A stretch of DNA of 64,000 nt, taken from positions 1 to 64,000 of the forward strand of contig CAMYVQ010000003.1 in assembly GCA_947302435.1 (NCBI GenBank), given 5' to 3'. The stretch is from an uncultured Prevotella sp. GTDB taxonomy: Bacteria; Bacteroidota; Bacteroidia; Bacteroidales; Bacteroidaceae. The position numbers and the translations under genes are program-made. A model generated the notes under the pieces. That model was not told where the DNA came from. It ran no database searches and saw only the letters and a program-made list of their open reading frames with translations. This document shows, in pieces, positions 52,016-61,005 of this stretch (the first letter of the stretch is position 1; every line of letters begins with the position of its first letter).

Positions 52016-55015
52016 ATGAAACTTCACACCGACAGCCTCCACAAAATAGCTTACGCGACCGATGCATCGGTATATCGGGAGATACCGTATAGCGTGGCCT
52101 ATCCTGAAACAGAAGATGACATTCGGGAGCTGATGCGCATAGCTAAGGAGAAAGGCATCGACCTGATTCCAAGAGCTGGCGGTACATCATTGGCTGGACA
52201 GGTGGTAGGAAGCGGTATTGTTGTTGAAATCAGCAAATACTGGAACAAGATACTGGAGATCAATGCCGAAGAACGATGGGCGAGAGTACAGCCAGGTGCG
52301 GTGCGCGATGAATTGAATATCGTCCTAAAGCCATACGGACTCTTCTTCAGTCCCGAAACCTCAACGAGTAACCGTTGCTGTATCGGCGGCATGTTCGGCA
52401 ACAACTCATGCGGAACCCACTCGTTAGTATATGGCAGCACACGACATCATGTCGTTGCCTGTAAGGGTATCCTGTCAGACGGTTCGTCATTCGATACAGA
52501 GAAAATCACTGAGACAGGCTATCGTGAGTCGTTACCTTTGTTGGATGCCGTTTTGTCCCAGTTGGAGGATTGGGCATCGGACGATAAGACACGGACACTG
52601 ATAGAAAAGAATTATCCGGACAAAAGCCTACAGCGCCGTAGTTGTGGCTATGCCATTGATGAAGCTGTTGAGGTGATTGAAAAAGACAAGGGACTGGCTC
52701 TCTGCAAACTGTTAGCCGGCAGTGAGGGCACTTTGGCTTTTGTTACTGAAATCACTGTCAGCTTAGATGTCTTGCCTCCTAAGGAAATCATGGTCGTCTG
52801 CGGACATTGCGATGACTTGATGAAAAGTTTTGAGGGAAATCTCGTGGCACTGAAGCATCAGCCTACTGCCATTGAACTGATGGATGGTGACATATTGGAA
52901 CTGAGCAAGGGCAATGCCGAACAGCAAAGAAACCGCTTCTTCGTTGAGGGCAATCCAGCTGCGCTGCTGATCACCGAATTGAGGGCCGATACCAAAGACG
53001 AACTCAACAAAAAAGCCGATAGATTGGAGCACGACCTGCTCGACAGTGGATATATCTATAAATGTACGCGAGTATACGGCAGTGATGTTGCCAAAGTGTG
53101 GGCTTTGCGCAAGGCTGGATTAGGTATTCTTGGCGGCATGAAGGGCGATGCCCGTCCGATGGGCGTGATTGAAGACACGGCTGTGGCTCCCCGATTGATG
53201 CCTGCCTATATGAAGGACTTCAGAGCTTTGCTCGACAAGCTCGATGCACGATGCGTGTTTTACGGACATATCAGCACAGGTGAACTGCACCTGCGCCCCA
53301 TCATCAACCTGAAGACGAAGGAAGGCCGCACGCTATTCAGAACGATTGCCCATGAGACAGCCCTGCTGGTCAAGAAGCATCGTGGCAGCATCAGCGGTGA
53401 ACATGGGGACGGCAGATTGCGCGGCGAGTTCATTCCTATGCTCTATGGTCAGGATACATACGAGTTGATGCGGCAAGTCAAACAGTGTTGGGATCCAGAT
53501 GGCGTGCTGAACCGCCACAAGATTGTTGATACCCTGCCAATGGACTCGATGCTGCGTTTCGAGGAAGACCAGCAATATAACATTGAAAAGATAACAGGTA
53601 CCAACCAAACTTACTTTAACTGGAAGGCTGCCTTTGACGAGTGTACTACGCCTGGTGCCACAGGAGCCAAGTCGCAGACACATGCTTTGATGTGCTCCAT
53701 AGAGCAGTGCAATGGCTCGGGAGATTGTCGTAAGTCGAACCTCATTGGTGGCACCATGTGTCCATCCTTCAAGGTGAGTCGTGACGAACTGAATTCAACC
53801 CGTGCCCGTGCCAACGTACTCCGCGAAGTGCTCACCCATCATTCTTCACTCTTCACTCTTCATTCTTCACTCTTCACTCTTCATTCTTCACTTATAAAAG
53901 AAGTGCTCGATTCTTGCTTAGCTTGCAAAGGCTGTCGGAGTGAGTGTCCCTCGAATGTTGACATGACGAGAATCAGAGCTGAACTGCTACAGCACTATTA
54001 CGACCAGCACGGAACACCCCTGCGCATACAGCTTGTCGCACAACTATCCCGGATTGAGCAATTAGGCAGACTGTTCAGACCATTCTATAATTTCGCAGTC
54101 CAATGGAAGCCCACTGCCAGTGCCATCAAGCGCATTGTTGGTTTTGCACCTAAGCGACGCATTCCACAACTGAGCAAGAAGACGATGCGGCAATTGGTGG
54201 AAAAAGAACTGAAAAAGAATCCTGTGGCAAATGCCAAAAAGACGGTTCTTCTCTATGCCGATGAATTTACAGACCAGCAAGAAGCCGAATTAGGACTGAC
54301 CTTTGCCCGTCTGCTCCTCAGATTAGGTTATCAGGTAGTGATACCCAAGTTGTTGGAAAGTGGTCGTGCAGCGATTTCCAAAGGTTGCCTGAAACGAGCA
54401 AAACAAATTGCACAAGAGAACGTGCAACGTCTCTCCACTCTCCACTCTCCTCTCTCCACTCTCCACTCTCCACTCATCGGCATTGAACCGTCGGCCATTC
54501 TGACCTTTCGCGACGAATATCCCGACTTGGTGCCTGCCAAACAAAGAGCAAAAGCAATTGAATTAGGGAGAAATTGCCTGCTCTACGACGAATTCCTGAA
54601 ACAGGAGATTGACTTGGGAAATATCCAGCCAAAAGATTTCCAGGCAGACCCAATGGAAATCTGGCTCCACGGACACTGCCACCAAAAAGCCTTGGTTGGC
54701 ATAGAAAAAACTGCTGAAACACTTCAATACCTCCTGAAAGGGGCCACCGTCCATAAGATTCCGAGCGGATGTTGCGGCATGGCAGGGTCTTTTGGCTACG
54801 AGAAGGAACATTACAAGACATCATTGGAAATTGGTGAGATGGTGCTTTTCCCAACCATTAGGAAAGTTGAAAGCGAAAAACTGAATCACGGGAATGCCAT
54901 ACCTACATTCGTTACCGCCCCAGGCATATCATGCCGCCAACAGATTCTCGACGGCACGGGTGTAAAGGCAGTGCATCCAATAGAGATTCTCTACAGGTTC
55001 CTAAAGACAGACTAA
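52016..55015 (+). CDS. FAD and 4Fe-4S dehydrogenase (YdiJ / D-2-hydroxyglutarate, D-lactate type)
   Basis: 999 residues, a GlcD-GlcF type fusion. Residues about 1-220 form a PCMH FAD-binding domain (PRAGGTSLAGQVVG near 52; FSPETSTSNRCCIGG; MFGNNSCGTHS), about 220-530 the FAD-oxidase C-domain (GEHGDGRLRGEF). Cysteines C565/C571/C582 and C634-x2-C637-x2-C640-x3-C644 (CLACKGCRSECP) hold Fe-S clusters, and a CCG domain follows (HGHCHQKAL, SGCCGMAG). Members oxidise D-2-hydroxy acids and pass electrons to quinones. Two tracts of 7-bp repeats add Ser/Leu/His/Thr-rich inserts at about 609-625 and 806-820. Unusual inside a capsule operon; the Gfo/Idh dehydrogenase follows 33 bp later. Confidence 0.88.
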   Translation: MKLHTDSLHKIAYATDASVYREIPYSVAYPETEDDIRELMRIAKEKGIDLIPRAGGTSLAGQVVGSGIVVEISKYWNKILEINAEERWARVQPGAVRDELNIVLKPYGLFFSPETSTSNRCCIGGMFGNNSCGTHSLVYGSTRHHVVACKGILSDGSSFDTEKITETGYRESLPLLDAVLSQLEDWASDDKTRTLIEKNYPDKSLQRRSCGYAIDEAVEVIEKDKGLALCKLLAGSEGTLAFVTEITVSLDVLPPKEIMVVCGHCDDLMKSFEGNLVALKHQPTAIELMDGDILELSKGNAEQQRNRFFVEGNPAALLITELRADTKDELNKKADRLEHDLLDSGYIYKCTRVYGSDVAKVWALRKAGLGILGGMKGDARPMGVIEDTAVAPRLMPAYMKDFRALLDKLDARCVFYGHISTGELHLRPIINLKTKEGRTLFRTIAHETALLVKKHRGSISGEHGDGRLRGEFIPMLYGQDTYELMRQVKQCWDPDGVLNRHKIVDTLPMDSMLRFEEDQQYNIEKITGTNQTYFNWKAAFDECTTPGATGAKSQTHALMCSIEQCNGSGDCRKSNLIGGTMCPSFKVSRDELNSTRARANVLREVLTHHSSLFTLHSSLFTLHSSLIKEVLDSCLACKGCRSECPSNVDMTRIRAELLQHYYDQHGTPLRIQLVAQLSRIEQLGRLFRPFYNFAVQWKPTASAIKRIVGFAPKRRIPQLSKKTMRQLVEKELKKNPVANAKKTVLLYADEFTDQQEAELGLTFARLLLRLGYQVVIPKLLESGRAAISKGCLKRAKQIAQENVQRLSTLHSPLSTLHSPLIGIEPSAILTFRDEYPDLVPAKQRAKAIELGRNCLLYDEFLKQEIDLGNIQPKDFQADPMEIWLHGHCHQKALVGIEKTAETLQYLLKGATVHKIPSGCCGMAGSFGYEKEHYKTSLEIGEMVLFPTIRKVESEKLNHGNAIPTFVTAPGISCRQQILDGTGVKAVHPIEILYRFLKTD
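53841..53889 (+). repeat. seven 7-bp units A(C/T)TCTTC within the FAD dehydrogenase gene
   Basis: Seven direct 7-bp units in the order ATT, ACT, ACT, ATT, ACT, ACT, ATT (first three bases of each, followed by CTTC), giving a 21-bp super-period. They encode an SLFTLHS repeat between the first Fe-S motif region and CLACKGC. Adding or losing one unit shifts the frame. Confidence 0.92.
54431..54472 (+). repeat. six 7-bp units CTCTCC(A/T) within the FAD dehydrogenase gene
   Basis: Six direct units, CTCTCCA except the third (CTCTCCT), followed by a partial CTC. They encode an LSTLHSP repeat in the linker before the CCG domain. Slippage by one unit shifts the frame. Confidence 0.92.
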
Positions 55016-55048
55016 TTCATTAAATCAAATACTTTATACTATTAACGT

Positions 55049-56032
55049 ATGGAAAAGAAAAATTTTGCTCTTATTGGTGCAGCGGGTTACATTGCCCCAC
55101 GACATATCAAGGCCATCGCCGATACGGGCAACAATTTGATGGCTGCTTACGACAAGTTTGACAGTGTAGGACGTTTGGACAGTTCGTTCCCCGACTGTGA
55201 ATTCTTCACAGAAAACGAACAATTCGACCGTTTCTGCTCAAAGCAGATGCGCAAAGCCAATCCCCTGCACTTCACTTCCATCTGTACCCCCAATTACACC
55301 CACGATGCCTTCATCCGCTACGGCCTCCGCTTAGGCACTGATGTCATCTGTGAGAAGCCGTTGGTGCTCAACCCCTGGAACATTGACAACCTCGTGGAAA
55401 TGGAGAACGAGACAGGTCACAAGGCCTACACCATCCTTCAGCTGCGCCTCCACGATGCGATCGTAGCATTGAAAAAGAAAGTTGACGAAGGCCCACAAGA
55501 CAAGATTCATGATGTAGATCTGACCTATATCACCTCGCGCGGCAAGTGGTACTATATTTCATGGAAGGGCGATATTCGCAAGAGCGGTGGTGTAGCCACC
55601 AACATTGGTGTCCACTTCTACGACATGTTACAGTGGGTGTTCGGTCCCGTGAAGCGTAATGTGGTGCATGTAATGAGCTTCGACCGTGTGTCTGGCTATC
55701 TGGAATTGGAGAAAGCCCGCGTCCGTTACTTCCTGAGCATCAATGCCGATTGTCTGCCCGCCAATGCCGTTCAGGGCGAGAAACGCACCTATCGTACACT
55801 GAATATCGACGGCGACGAGTTTGAGTTCAGCGTGGGCTTCACAGAGCTGCACACCAAGAGCTACGAAAAGATTCTGGCCGGCGAAGGTTTCCGTATCAGC
55901 GAGGCCCGTCCCAGCATCGAAATAGTGAGCGACATCCGCAACGCTTCCCCCATTGGTCTGAAGGGTGACTACCATCCTTTAGCCAAGATGCCGTTAGCTG
56001 CACATCCCTTCGGATGGGACGATAAGAGGTAA
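55049..56032 (+). CDS. Gfo/Idh/MocA oxidoreductase (WbpB/WlbA-like UDP-sugar 3-dehydrogenase)
   Basis: 327 residues. N-terminal Rossmann fold FALIGAAGYIAPRHIKAI, then CTPNYTHDAFIRYGL, CEKPLVL (the EKP lysine) and the GGVATNIGVHFYDML catalytic region containing D/H residues. Closest named relatives are WlbA/WbpB, which oxidise C3 of UDP-GlcNAcA using a tightly held NAD+ that is regenerated by 2-oxoglutarate. It supplies the 3-keto sugar to the WbpE-like aminotransferase at 41020. Other sugar dehydrogenase functions are possible. It is 33 bp after the FAD enzyme gene. Confidence 0.88.
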   Translation: MEKKNFALIGAAGYIAPRHIKAIADTGNNLMAAYDKFDSVGRLDSSFPDCEFFTENEQFDRFCSKQMRKANPLHFTSICTPNYTHDAFIRYGLRLGTDVICEKPLVLNPWNIDNLVEMENETGHKAYTILQLRLHDAIVALKKKVDEGPQDKIHDVDLTYITSRGKWYYISWKGDIRKSGGVATNIGVHFYDMLQWVFGPVKRNVVHVMSFDRVSGYLELEKARVRYFLSINADCLPANAVQGEKRTYRTLNIDGDEFEFSVGFTELHTKSYEKILAGEGFRISEARPSIEIVSDIRNASPIGLKGDYHPLAKMPLAAHPFGWDDKR

Positions 56033-56056
56033 TTGATAATTAAGAGGAGATAGAAT

Positions 56057-57577
56057 ATGTCTTACACACCGAATAGCGGACGAATGCTCAAGAATACCGT
56101 CATCCTGTATGCCAGGATGGCACTGATGATGTGTATCAGCCTGTACACATCAAGGGTTGTGCTTCAAACGCTTGGCATGGAAGACTATGGTATCTATAAT
56201 GTAGTTGGTGGAGTGGTCGTCATGTTTGGATTCCTAAACGATGGCATGACCGTCTCCACCCTTCGTTTTTTGACTTTCGAACTCGGACAAGGCAATCGAA
56301 AACGCCTAAACGAGATCTTTGTCACCAGTCTGCATATCCATCTCATTGTTTCGGCAGTGATTGTGTTATTGAGCGAGACTGTCGGACTATGGTTTATGAT
56401 GGAGAAGCTGGTAATCCCAGCGGAGCGCATGACTGCAGCCCAATGGTGCTATCAACTAAGTATCTTTACGGCTGTCGTGAACATCATGAGCTATCCCTAC
56501 AATGCTGCCATCATCGCTCACGAGAAGATGTCAGCGTTTGCCTACATCTCACTATTGGATGCCATCTTGAAACTGCTGTTGGTCTATCTGCTATTAGTGT
56601 TTAGTATGGACCGACTGATACTTTATGCCGTGTTATTTGCAGCAGAAAAGTTACTCATCCGTATGGTCTACAACGTGTATTGTACCCGTCATTTCGAAGA
56701 ATGTCACTATCGATGGATTTACAACAAGGCATTATTCCGCCAGATGTTCTCATTTGCAGGTTGGAGTATGTGGGGCAATCTGGCTTGTATTGGCTTTACG
56801 CAAGGACTGAACATGCTACTGAATGTTTTCTTTGGACCTGTTGTCAATGCCGCACGTGCAGTGGCTGTCCAAGTGCAAAGTGCAATCAGTCAAGTCGCCA
56901 GTAATTTCCAAATGGCTATCAATCCGCAAATCACAAAAACCCATGCTTCAGGGCAGGCAGACGAAACCCATTCCCTTATCTTCCGAAGTACACGTTTTAC
57001 TTTTTGTCTGTTGCTGATAATGTGCCTACCCATCATGGTAGAGGCTCCATTATTGTTGGAACTATGGCTCGGCGAGGTTCCTCCCTATGCGGTAGAGCTT
57101 CTGATTTTATTGCTGATGATTATGTTGGTAGAACAAACGACGAATCCATTGGCAACGGCAGTAATGGCAACGGGAAACATCAAGAAGTACGAGCTTGTCA
57201 ACGGAACACTGATGATGATGATTGTACCAATATCCTATTGTGTGCTGCATTATGGCGGAGCGCCCTGGACGGTATATGTTGTTTACCTGTCAATCGCCAT
57301 AATCGCAAGTGTGGTGAGATTTCTTATTACTGCATCCCTTATCAATATAAATATAAAAGAGTATCTTAAAAAAGCTCTAAGCAAGTGTTTCTTGGTACTG
57401 ACACTATCATCTATAACACCGTTGGCATTCATGCTGCTGGCATATTCTGGAATTGTTGTAGGATTATTCACGTTTGGGATTACACTACTTTCTACATGCA
57501 TCGTAAGCTATGCTATAGGACTTGACACGGAGGAACGTGCCATGATTCGTTCTAAATTATCAAAAATAATAAGATGA
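56057..57577 (+). CDS. Wzx-type flippase of operon II
   Basis: 506 residues, about twelve to fourteen TM helices. The N-terminal SGRMLKNTVILYARMALMMCISLYTSRVVLQTLGMEDYGIYNVVGG is typical of polysaccharide flippases of the MOP superfamily in Bacteroidota; a central FAGWSMWGNLACIGFTQGLNMLLNVFFGPVVNAARA is also conserved. It moves the lipid-linked unit across the inner membrane. Its stop overlaps the next ATG (ATGA, 57574-57577). Confidence 0.9.
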   Translation: MSYTPNSGRMLKNTVILYARMALMMCISLYTSRVVLQTLGMEDYGIYNVVGGVVVMFGFLNDGMTVSTLRFLTFELGQGNRKRLNEIFVTSLHIHLIVSAVIVLLSETVGLWFMMEKLVIPAERMTAAQWCYQLSIFTAVVNIMSYPYNAAIIAHEKMSAFAYISLLDAILKLLLVYLLLVFSMDRLILYAVLFAAEKLLIRMVYNVYCTRHFEECHYRWIYNKALFRQMFSFAGWSMWGNLACIGFTQGLNMLLNVFFGPVVNAARAVAVQVQSAISQVASNFQMAINPQITKTHASGQADETHSLIFRSTRFTFCLLLIMCLPIMVEAPLLLELWLGEVPPYAVELLILLLMIMLVEQTTNPLATAVMATGNIKKYELVNGTLMMMIVPISYCVLHYGGAPWTVYVVYLSIAIIASVVRFLITASLININIKEYLKKALSKCFLVLTLSSITPLAFMLLAYSGIVVGLFTFGITLLSTCIVSYAIGLDTEERAMIRSKLSKIIR

Positions 57578-59286
57578 ATATAAAAACCTGGACATCACCC
57601 ATTACCAAACAATGGCCAATATTCCTGTCATGGATTATACTGGTCGGTTGGTTCTCGATATTACACTATCCGATTCCCAGATGGCCAATCATCTGTTTAC
57701 ACGCCTATTTGGCTGCCTTGTTGGCCTTCAAAAAGCCATTGAAGGTGCTCGTTTATTTTACGGCATTCTCCTTGTACGCTTTACAGGCTTTCCTCGTATG
57801 GGCTTATAAGCTAAGTATATCGCCAACGGTACTTACTCTTGTTGCAGAAACGTCTCCTCGTGAAAGTTGTGAGTTCTTTTCACAGGTCTTGACAATGCCA
57901 GCTTTTTGGAAAACTCTTGGTTTTGGGCTCTTCTTGCTCTGTCTTGTTGTGCTGGCCGAAAAGAATCGAGAGAAGGTGACACGCATACTTGCAAAGATGC
58001 GGTGGCTAAGTGTTATTTTCGCTATCATGATTATCGGTGGTATTGCATATAGTTACATATATGTAAGCCTTTTCCAATGCAAGAATCTTGACGATGTGGC
58101 GGCTTGGAGCAATAATGACCATTATCCCAATGACAATATGACGCGGATGATTGTGACACTTTATGACATCTATTTGAGCCAAGAAGAGATGAAGGATGTG
58201 ATGGAAGTGGTACAGAATACAGAACGTGTTGTCCCTACAAGCCAGGACTCTGTTAACATTATCTTGGTTATTGGCGAATCCTACATACGCCAACACACAC
58301 CAATCTATGGCTATCCTCTCCAGACCACGCCCTTCATGAGCCATGAACAACAAGAAGGAAGACTGATTGCATTCACGGATGCAGTCTCTCCATATAAGTT
58401 CACAACAGAAGTCGTGCGTAACATGATAAGCTGTAATTCGTTGGGCAATGGAGAAAAATGGTCGCAGAAGCCTCCTCTCACTGCAGTGTTCCGTAGAGCG
58501 GGATTCTACGTCAGTATGTATGACAATCAACGCACTTATGGACAATCAAACACATTTGCCTTTGCCTTGAACACATACCTTTTCCATCCACAGGTAATCG
58601 AGGTTTGCTATGATGAAGTGAATGAAGAATCCTTTGATTATGATTTGCAGATAGTAGACGAATATGCCAATAAAGACAGAGAGCCTGTCCCTCACGAATT
58701 GACAGTGTTTCACTTAATGGGACAACATTTTGAAGCTGTCAGACGATACCCATCAGAATACAGTTATTTCACAGCAGACAGTCTTGCATGGCGTAAAGAA
58801 GATTGGCTCTCTCAGAACAAACGTCAGTTAATTGCCGAATATGATAATGCCACAAGATACAATGACCTCGTGATTCAGCGCATCACTGAATTGTTTCAGG
58901 ACAAGGCAACAATTCTAATCTATGTATCTGACCACGGAGAAGAAATCTATGACTATCGGGATATACAGGGACGTGTCGGAGGCGATGACCTTTGTAAAGA
59001 ATTAGAATATCAGTATGCCGTTCCGATGGTAGTATGGTGGAATGACCGTTATTCTTATAAGCATCCTGATATTGTCGAGTCTCTGCAAAAAGCCAAGAAT
59101 CGTCCGTTTATGATTAGTGACATTTACCAGATGCTCTTTCACATAGGAGGTCTCACCCAGTCGTCATACTATCAGGCATGTAATGACGTGCTTAACGATG
59201 ATTATAAATGCTCACCCCGCATTGTCGGAGAACAATGGAACTACGATGAGATCATTGGGAAGAATGATGGAATGGCAAAGGAGTGA
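57574..59286 (+). CDS. phosphoethanolamine-transferase-like membrane enzyme
   Basis: 570 residues. Four or five N-terminal TM helices (to about 180) precede a periplasmic sulfatase-fold domain. The nucleophile region reads VIGES(236)YIRQHTPIYGYPLQTTPF, equivalent to the GET motif of EptA/EptC-type enzymes, with Ser in place of Thr. Metal ligands are D453-H454-G455-E456 in SDHGEEIYD. Such enzymes move phosphoethanolamine from phosphatidylethanolamine onto lipid A or other glycans. Located in operon II between the flippase and a GT2, so the polysaccharide itself may be the acceptor. The phosphoglycerol transferase class is an alternative. Confidence 0.84.
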   Translation: MNIKTWTSPITKQWPIFLSWIILVGWFSILHYPIPRWPIICLHAYLAALLAFKKPLKVLVYFTAFSLYALQAFLVWAYKLSISPTVLTLVAETSPRESCEFFSQVLTMPAFWKTLGFGLFLLCLVVLAEKNREKVTRILAKMRWLSVIFAIMIIGGIAYSYIYVSLFQCKNLDDVAAWSNNDHYPNDNMTRMIVTLYDIYLSQEEMKDVMEVVQNTERVVPTSQDSVNIILVIGESYIRQHTPIYGYPLQTTPFMSHEQQEGRLIAFTDAVSPYKFTTEVVRNMISCNSLGNGEKWSQKPPLTAVFRRAGFYVSMYDNQRTYGQSNTFAFALNTYLFHPQVIEVCYDEVNEESFDYDLQIVDEYANKDREPVPHELTVFHLMGQHFEAVRRYPSEYSYFTADSLAWRKEDWLSQNKRQLIAEYDNATRYNDLVIQRITELFQDKATILIYVSDHGEEIYDYRDIQGRVGGDDLCKELEYQYAVPMVVWWNDRYSYKHPDIVESLQKAKNRPFMISDIYQMLFHIGGLTQSSYYQACNDVLNDDYKCSPRIVGEQWNYDEIIGKNDGMAKE

Positions 59287-59355
59287 CTGTCAATTGCATA
59301 GGGATTATACAGAACGGTTCCACCTATAATATTATCAATTATTTACCTTGAAGAT

Positions 59356-60249
59356 ATGAAATTCATTACAGTATTCACCCCAACCTATAATAGGGCATAC
59401 ACCTTGCATGCTCTATATAACAGTCTTCAAAGGCAGGCTGATCGCGATTTCGAATGGCTGATTGTTGACGATGGCTCTACGGACAACACGAAAGAACTTG
59501 TCAGTCAATGGGAACAAGAGGGAAAAGTGCCCATCAGATATATTTATCAGGAAAATGCAGGTAAAATGCGTGCCCATAATCATGGGGTACGGCTGACAGA
59601 TTCCGAACTATTTGTATGCATCGACTCAGATGATTACCTGACTGACGAGGCCATAGCAGACATACATGAGGCATGGCAGAAACGGGAAGGGGATGTTTGT
59701 GGCATCATTGCCCACCGTGCTTTTGTGAACAAAGCAGAAAATAAAATGAGGATTAACACATTTCCGATAAAAGGCCCCACCACGCTTTCTGCTCTCTATA
59801 ATGCCGGATATGTAGGCGACACGACTCTCGTTTTCCGCACGGATATACTGAAGCAGTATCCATTCCCGGAGATAGAAGGTGAAAAGTTTATTACGGAAGC
59901 CATTTCCTATAACCTTATAGACCTCCATCATCAATACATGTTGCTTGACAAAGCTCCAACCATCTGTGAATACTTGGCTGATGGCTACTCATTCAATGAA
60001 GCCAAGACACAACTACAAAATCCCAAAGGATGGTCTCTCTATTATAACCAACGGGCACGCTACTATTCGCCGACTCTGAAAAAGAAGATTGTCAATACAA
60101 TGTTATACATCATGTATGCACGCTTGGCCAATGCCCATAACATCTACGACCAGTCTTCAACAAAAGGTCTGCTGTTTGTGCTTTCATGGCTATACTATAT
60201 CATAAAGGGAAAAAAGATTATCAATAACCTAAAAAAAGCATGTCGATGA
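59356..60249 (+). CDS. GT2 glycosyltransferase
   Basis: 297 residues. Begins KFITVFTPTYNRAYTLHAL; VDDGSTDNT and CIDSDDYLTDE give the nucleotide and metal sites. The C-terminal half has FITEAISYNLI and a basic hydrophobic end (WLYYIIKGKKIINNLKKA). Of the family often annotated as glycosyltransferase A in capsule clusters. Overlaps the next gene by 10 bp. Confidence 0.92.
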   Translation: MKFITVFTPTYNRAYTLHALYNSLQRQADRDFEWLIVDDGSTDNTKELVSQWEQEGKVPIRYIYQENAGKMRAHNHGVRLTDSELFVCIDSDDYLTDEAIADIHEAWQKREGDVCGIIAHRAFVNKAENKMRINTFPIKGPTTLSALYNAGYVGDTTLVFRTDILKQYPFPEIEGEKFITEAISYNLIDLHHQYMLLDKAPTICEYLADGYSFNEAKTQLQNPKGWSLYYNQRARYYSPTLKKKIVNTMLYIMYARLANAHNIYDQSSTKGLLFVLSWLYYIIKGKKIINNLKKACR

Positions 60250-61001
60250 ACGGAAATCAGTCAAAAACCATACCTCATGTCATCCATTATTGCTGGTTTG
60301 GCGGCAATCCATTGCCAGAATTGGCAAAAAAATGTATAGCATCCTGGAAAAAGTTCCTTCCTGATTATGAGATTAAGGAATGGAATGAGGAGAACTTTAA
60401 TGTCAATCAAACAGTTTATAGCAGAGAAGCCTATCAACTGAAGAAATATGCCCATGTGAGCGATTATGCTCGTTTTTGGATACTCTATCATTATGGAGGT
60501 GTCTATTTTGATACCGACGTAGAGGTCATCCGTCCGTTAGATGACATTCTTGCCAAAGGAACCTTCATGGGATTTGAATGTCCGGAAGGTACGCATGAAG
60601 ACAACCCTAATGGGAACATGGCTGCCGGTTTGGGGATGGGAGTCTATCCCGGACATCCCTTCTTCGGACAGATGGTCGACTATTATGAACATATCCATTT
60701 CATCAGGTGGAATGGTAAAAGCACAGGCAACGTCACCCCACATGCTACCAGTCTATTGGACTATGACCACAAGCAGGTGCTTGCCGGTGGCATTGTCAGC
60801 GTAAGCGGCCTCTTGATTTATCCCGAAGACTACTTCTGCCCGTTAAATTACAACACAAAAAAACTGACTATCACTGAGAATACACGAACCATCCATCACT
60901 ACATGGCATCCTGCCATATTTCCGGTGGCAGATGGCAGATTATCCTTGAACGGATAAGATTCATTCTTGCCCGTTTGCAATGTATGATGAAACACTACTA
61001 A
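60240..61001 (+). CDS. GT32-like capsular glycosyltransferase
   Basis: 253 residues. IPHVIHYCWFGGNPLPELAKKCIASWKKFLPDYEIKEWNE and YAHVSDYARFWILYHYGGVYFDTDVEVIRPLDDIL, with the D-x-D in FDTDV, are the signature of GT32 (Och1/mannosyltransferase-like) sugar-binding enzymes of bacteria. No membrane anchor is predicted except a short hydrophobic C-terminal stretch. The start at 60240 overlaps the previous gene; ATG 60246 is an alternative. It lies 4 bp before the LruC-like lipoprotein gene. Confidence 0.9.
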   Translation: MSMNGNQSKTIPHVIHYCWFGGNPLPELAKKCIASWKKFLPDYEIKEWNEENFNVNQTVYSREAYQLKKYAHVSDYARFWILYHYGGVYFDTDVEVIRPLDDILAKGTFMGFECPEGTHEDNPNGNMAAGLGMGVYPGHPFFGQMVDYYEHIHFIRWNGKSTGNVTPHATSLLDYDHKQVLAGGIVSVSGLLIYPEDYFCPLNYNTKKLTITENTRTIHHYMASCHISGGRWQIILERIRFILARLQCMMKHY

Positions 61002-61005
61002 TAAT

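Noticed and set aside
53841..54472. CRISPR array or mobile element for the repeated tracts
   Set aside because: Units are 7 bp, directly tandem and without spacers; they are simple repeats within a coding frame.
59287..59355. Terminator in the gap before the GT2 gene at 59356
   Set aside because: Only a loose AATTG/CAATT pairing is present with no GC stem or T-run.
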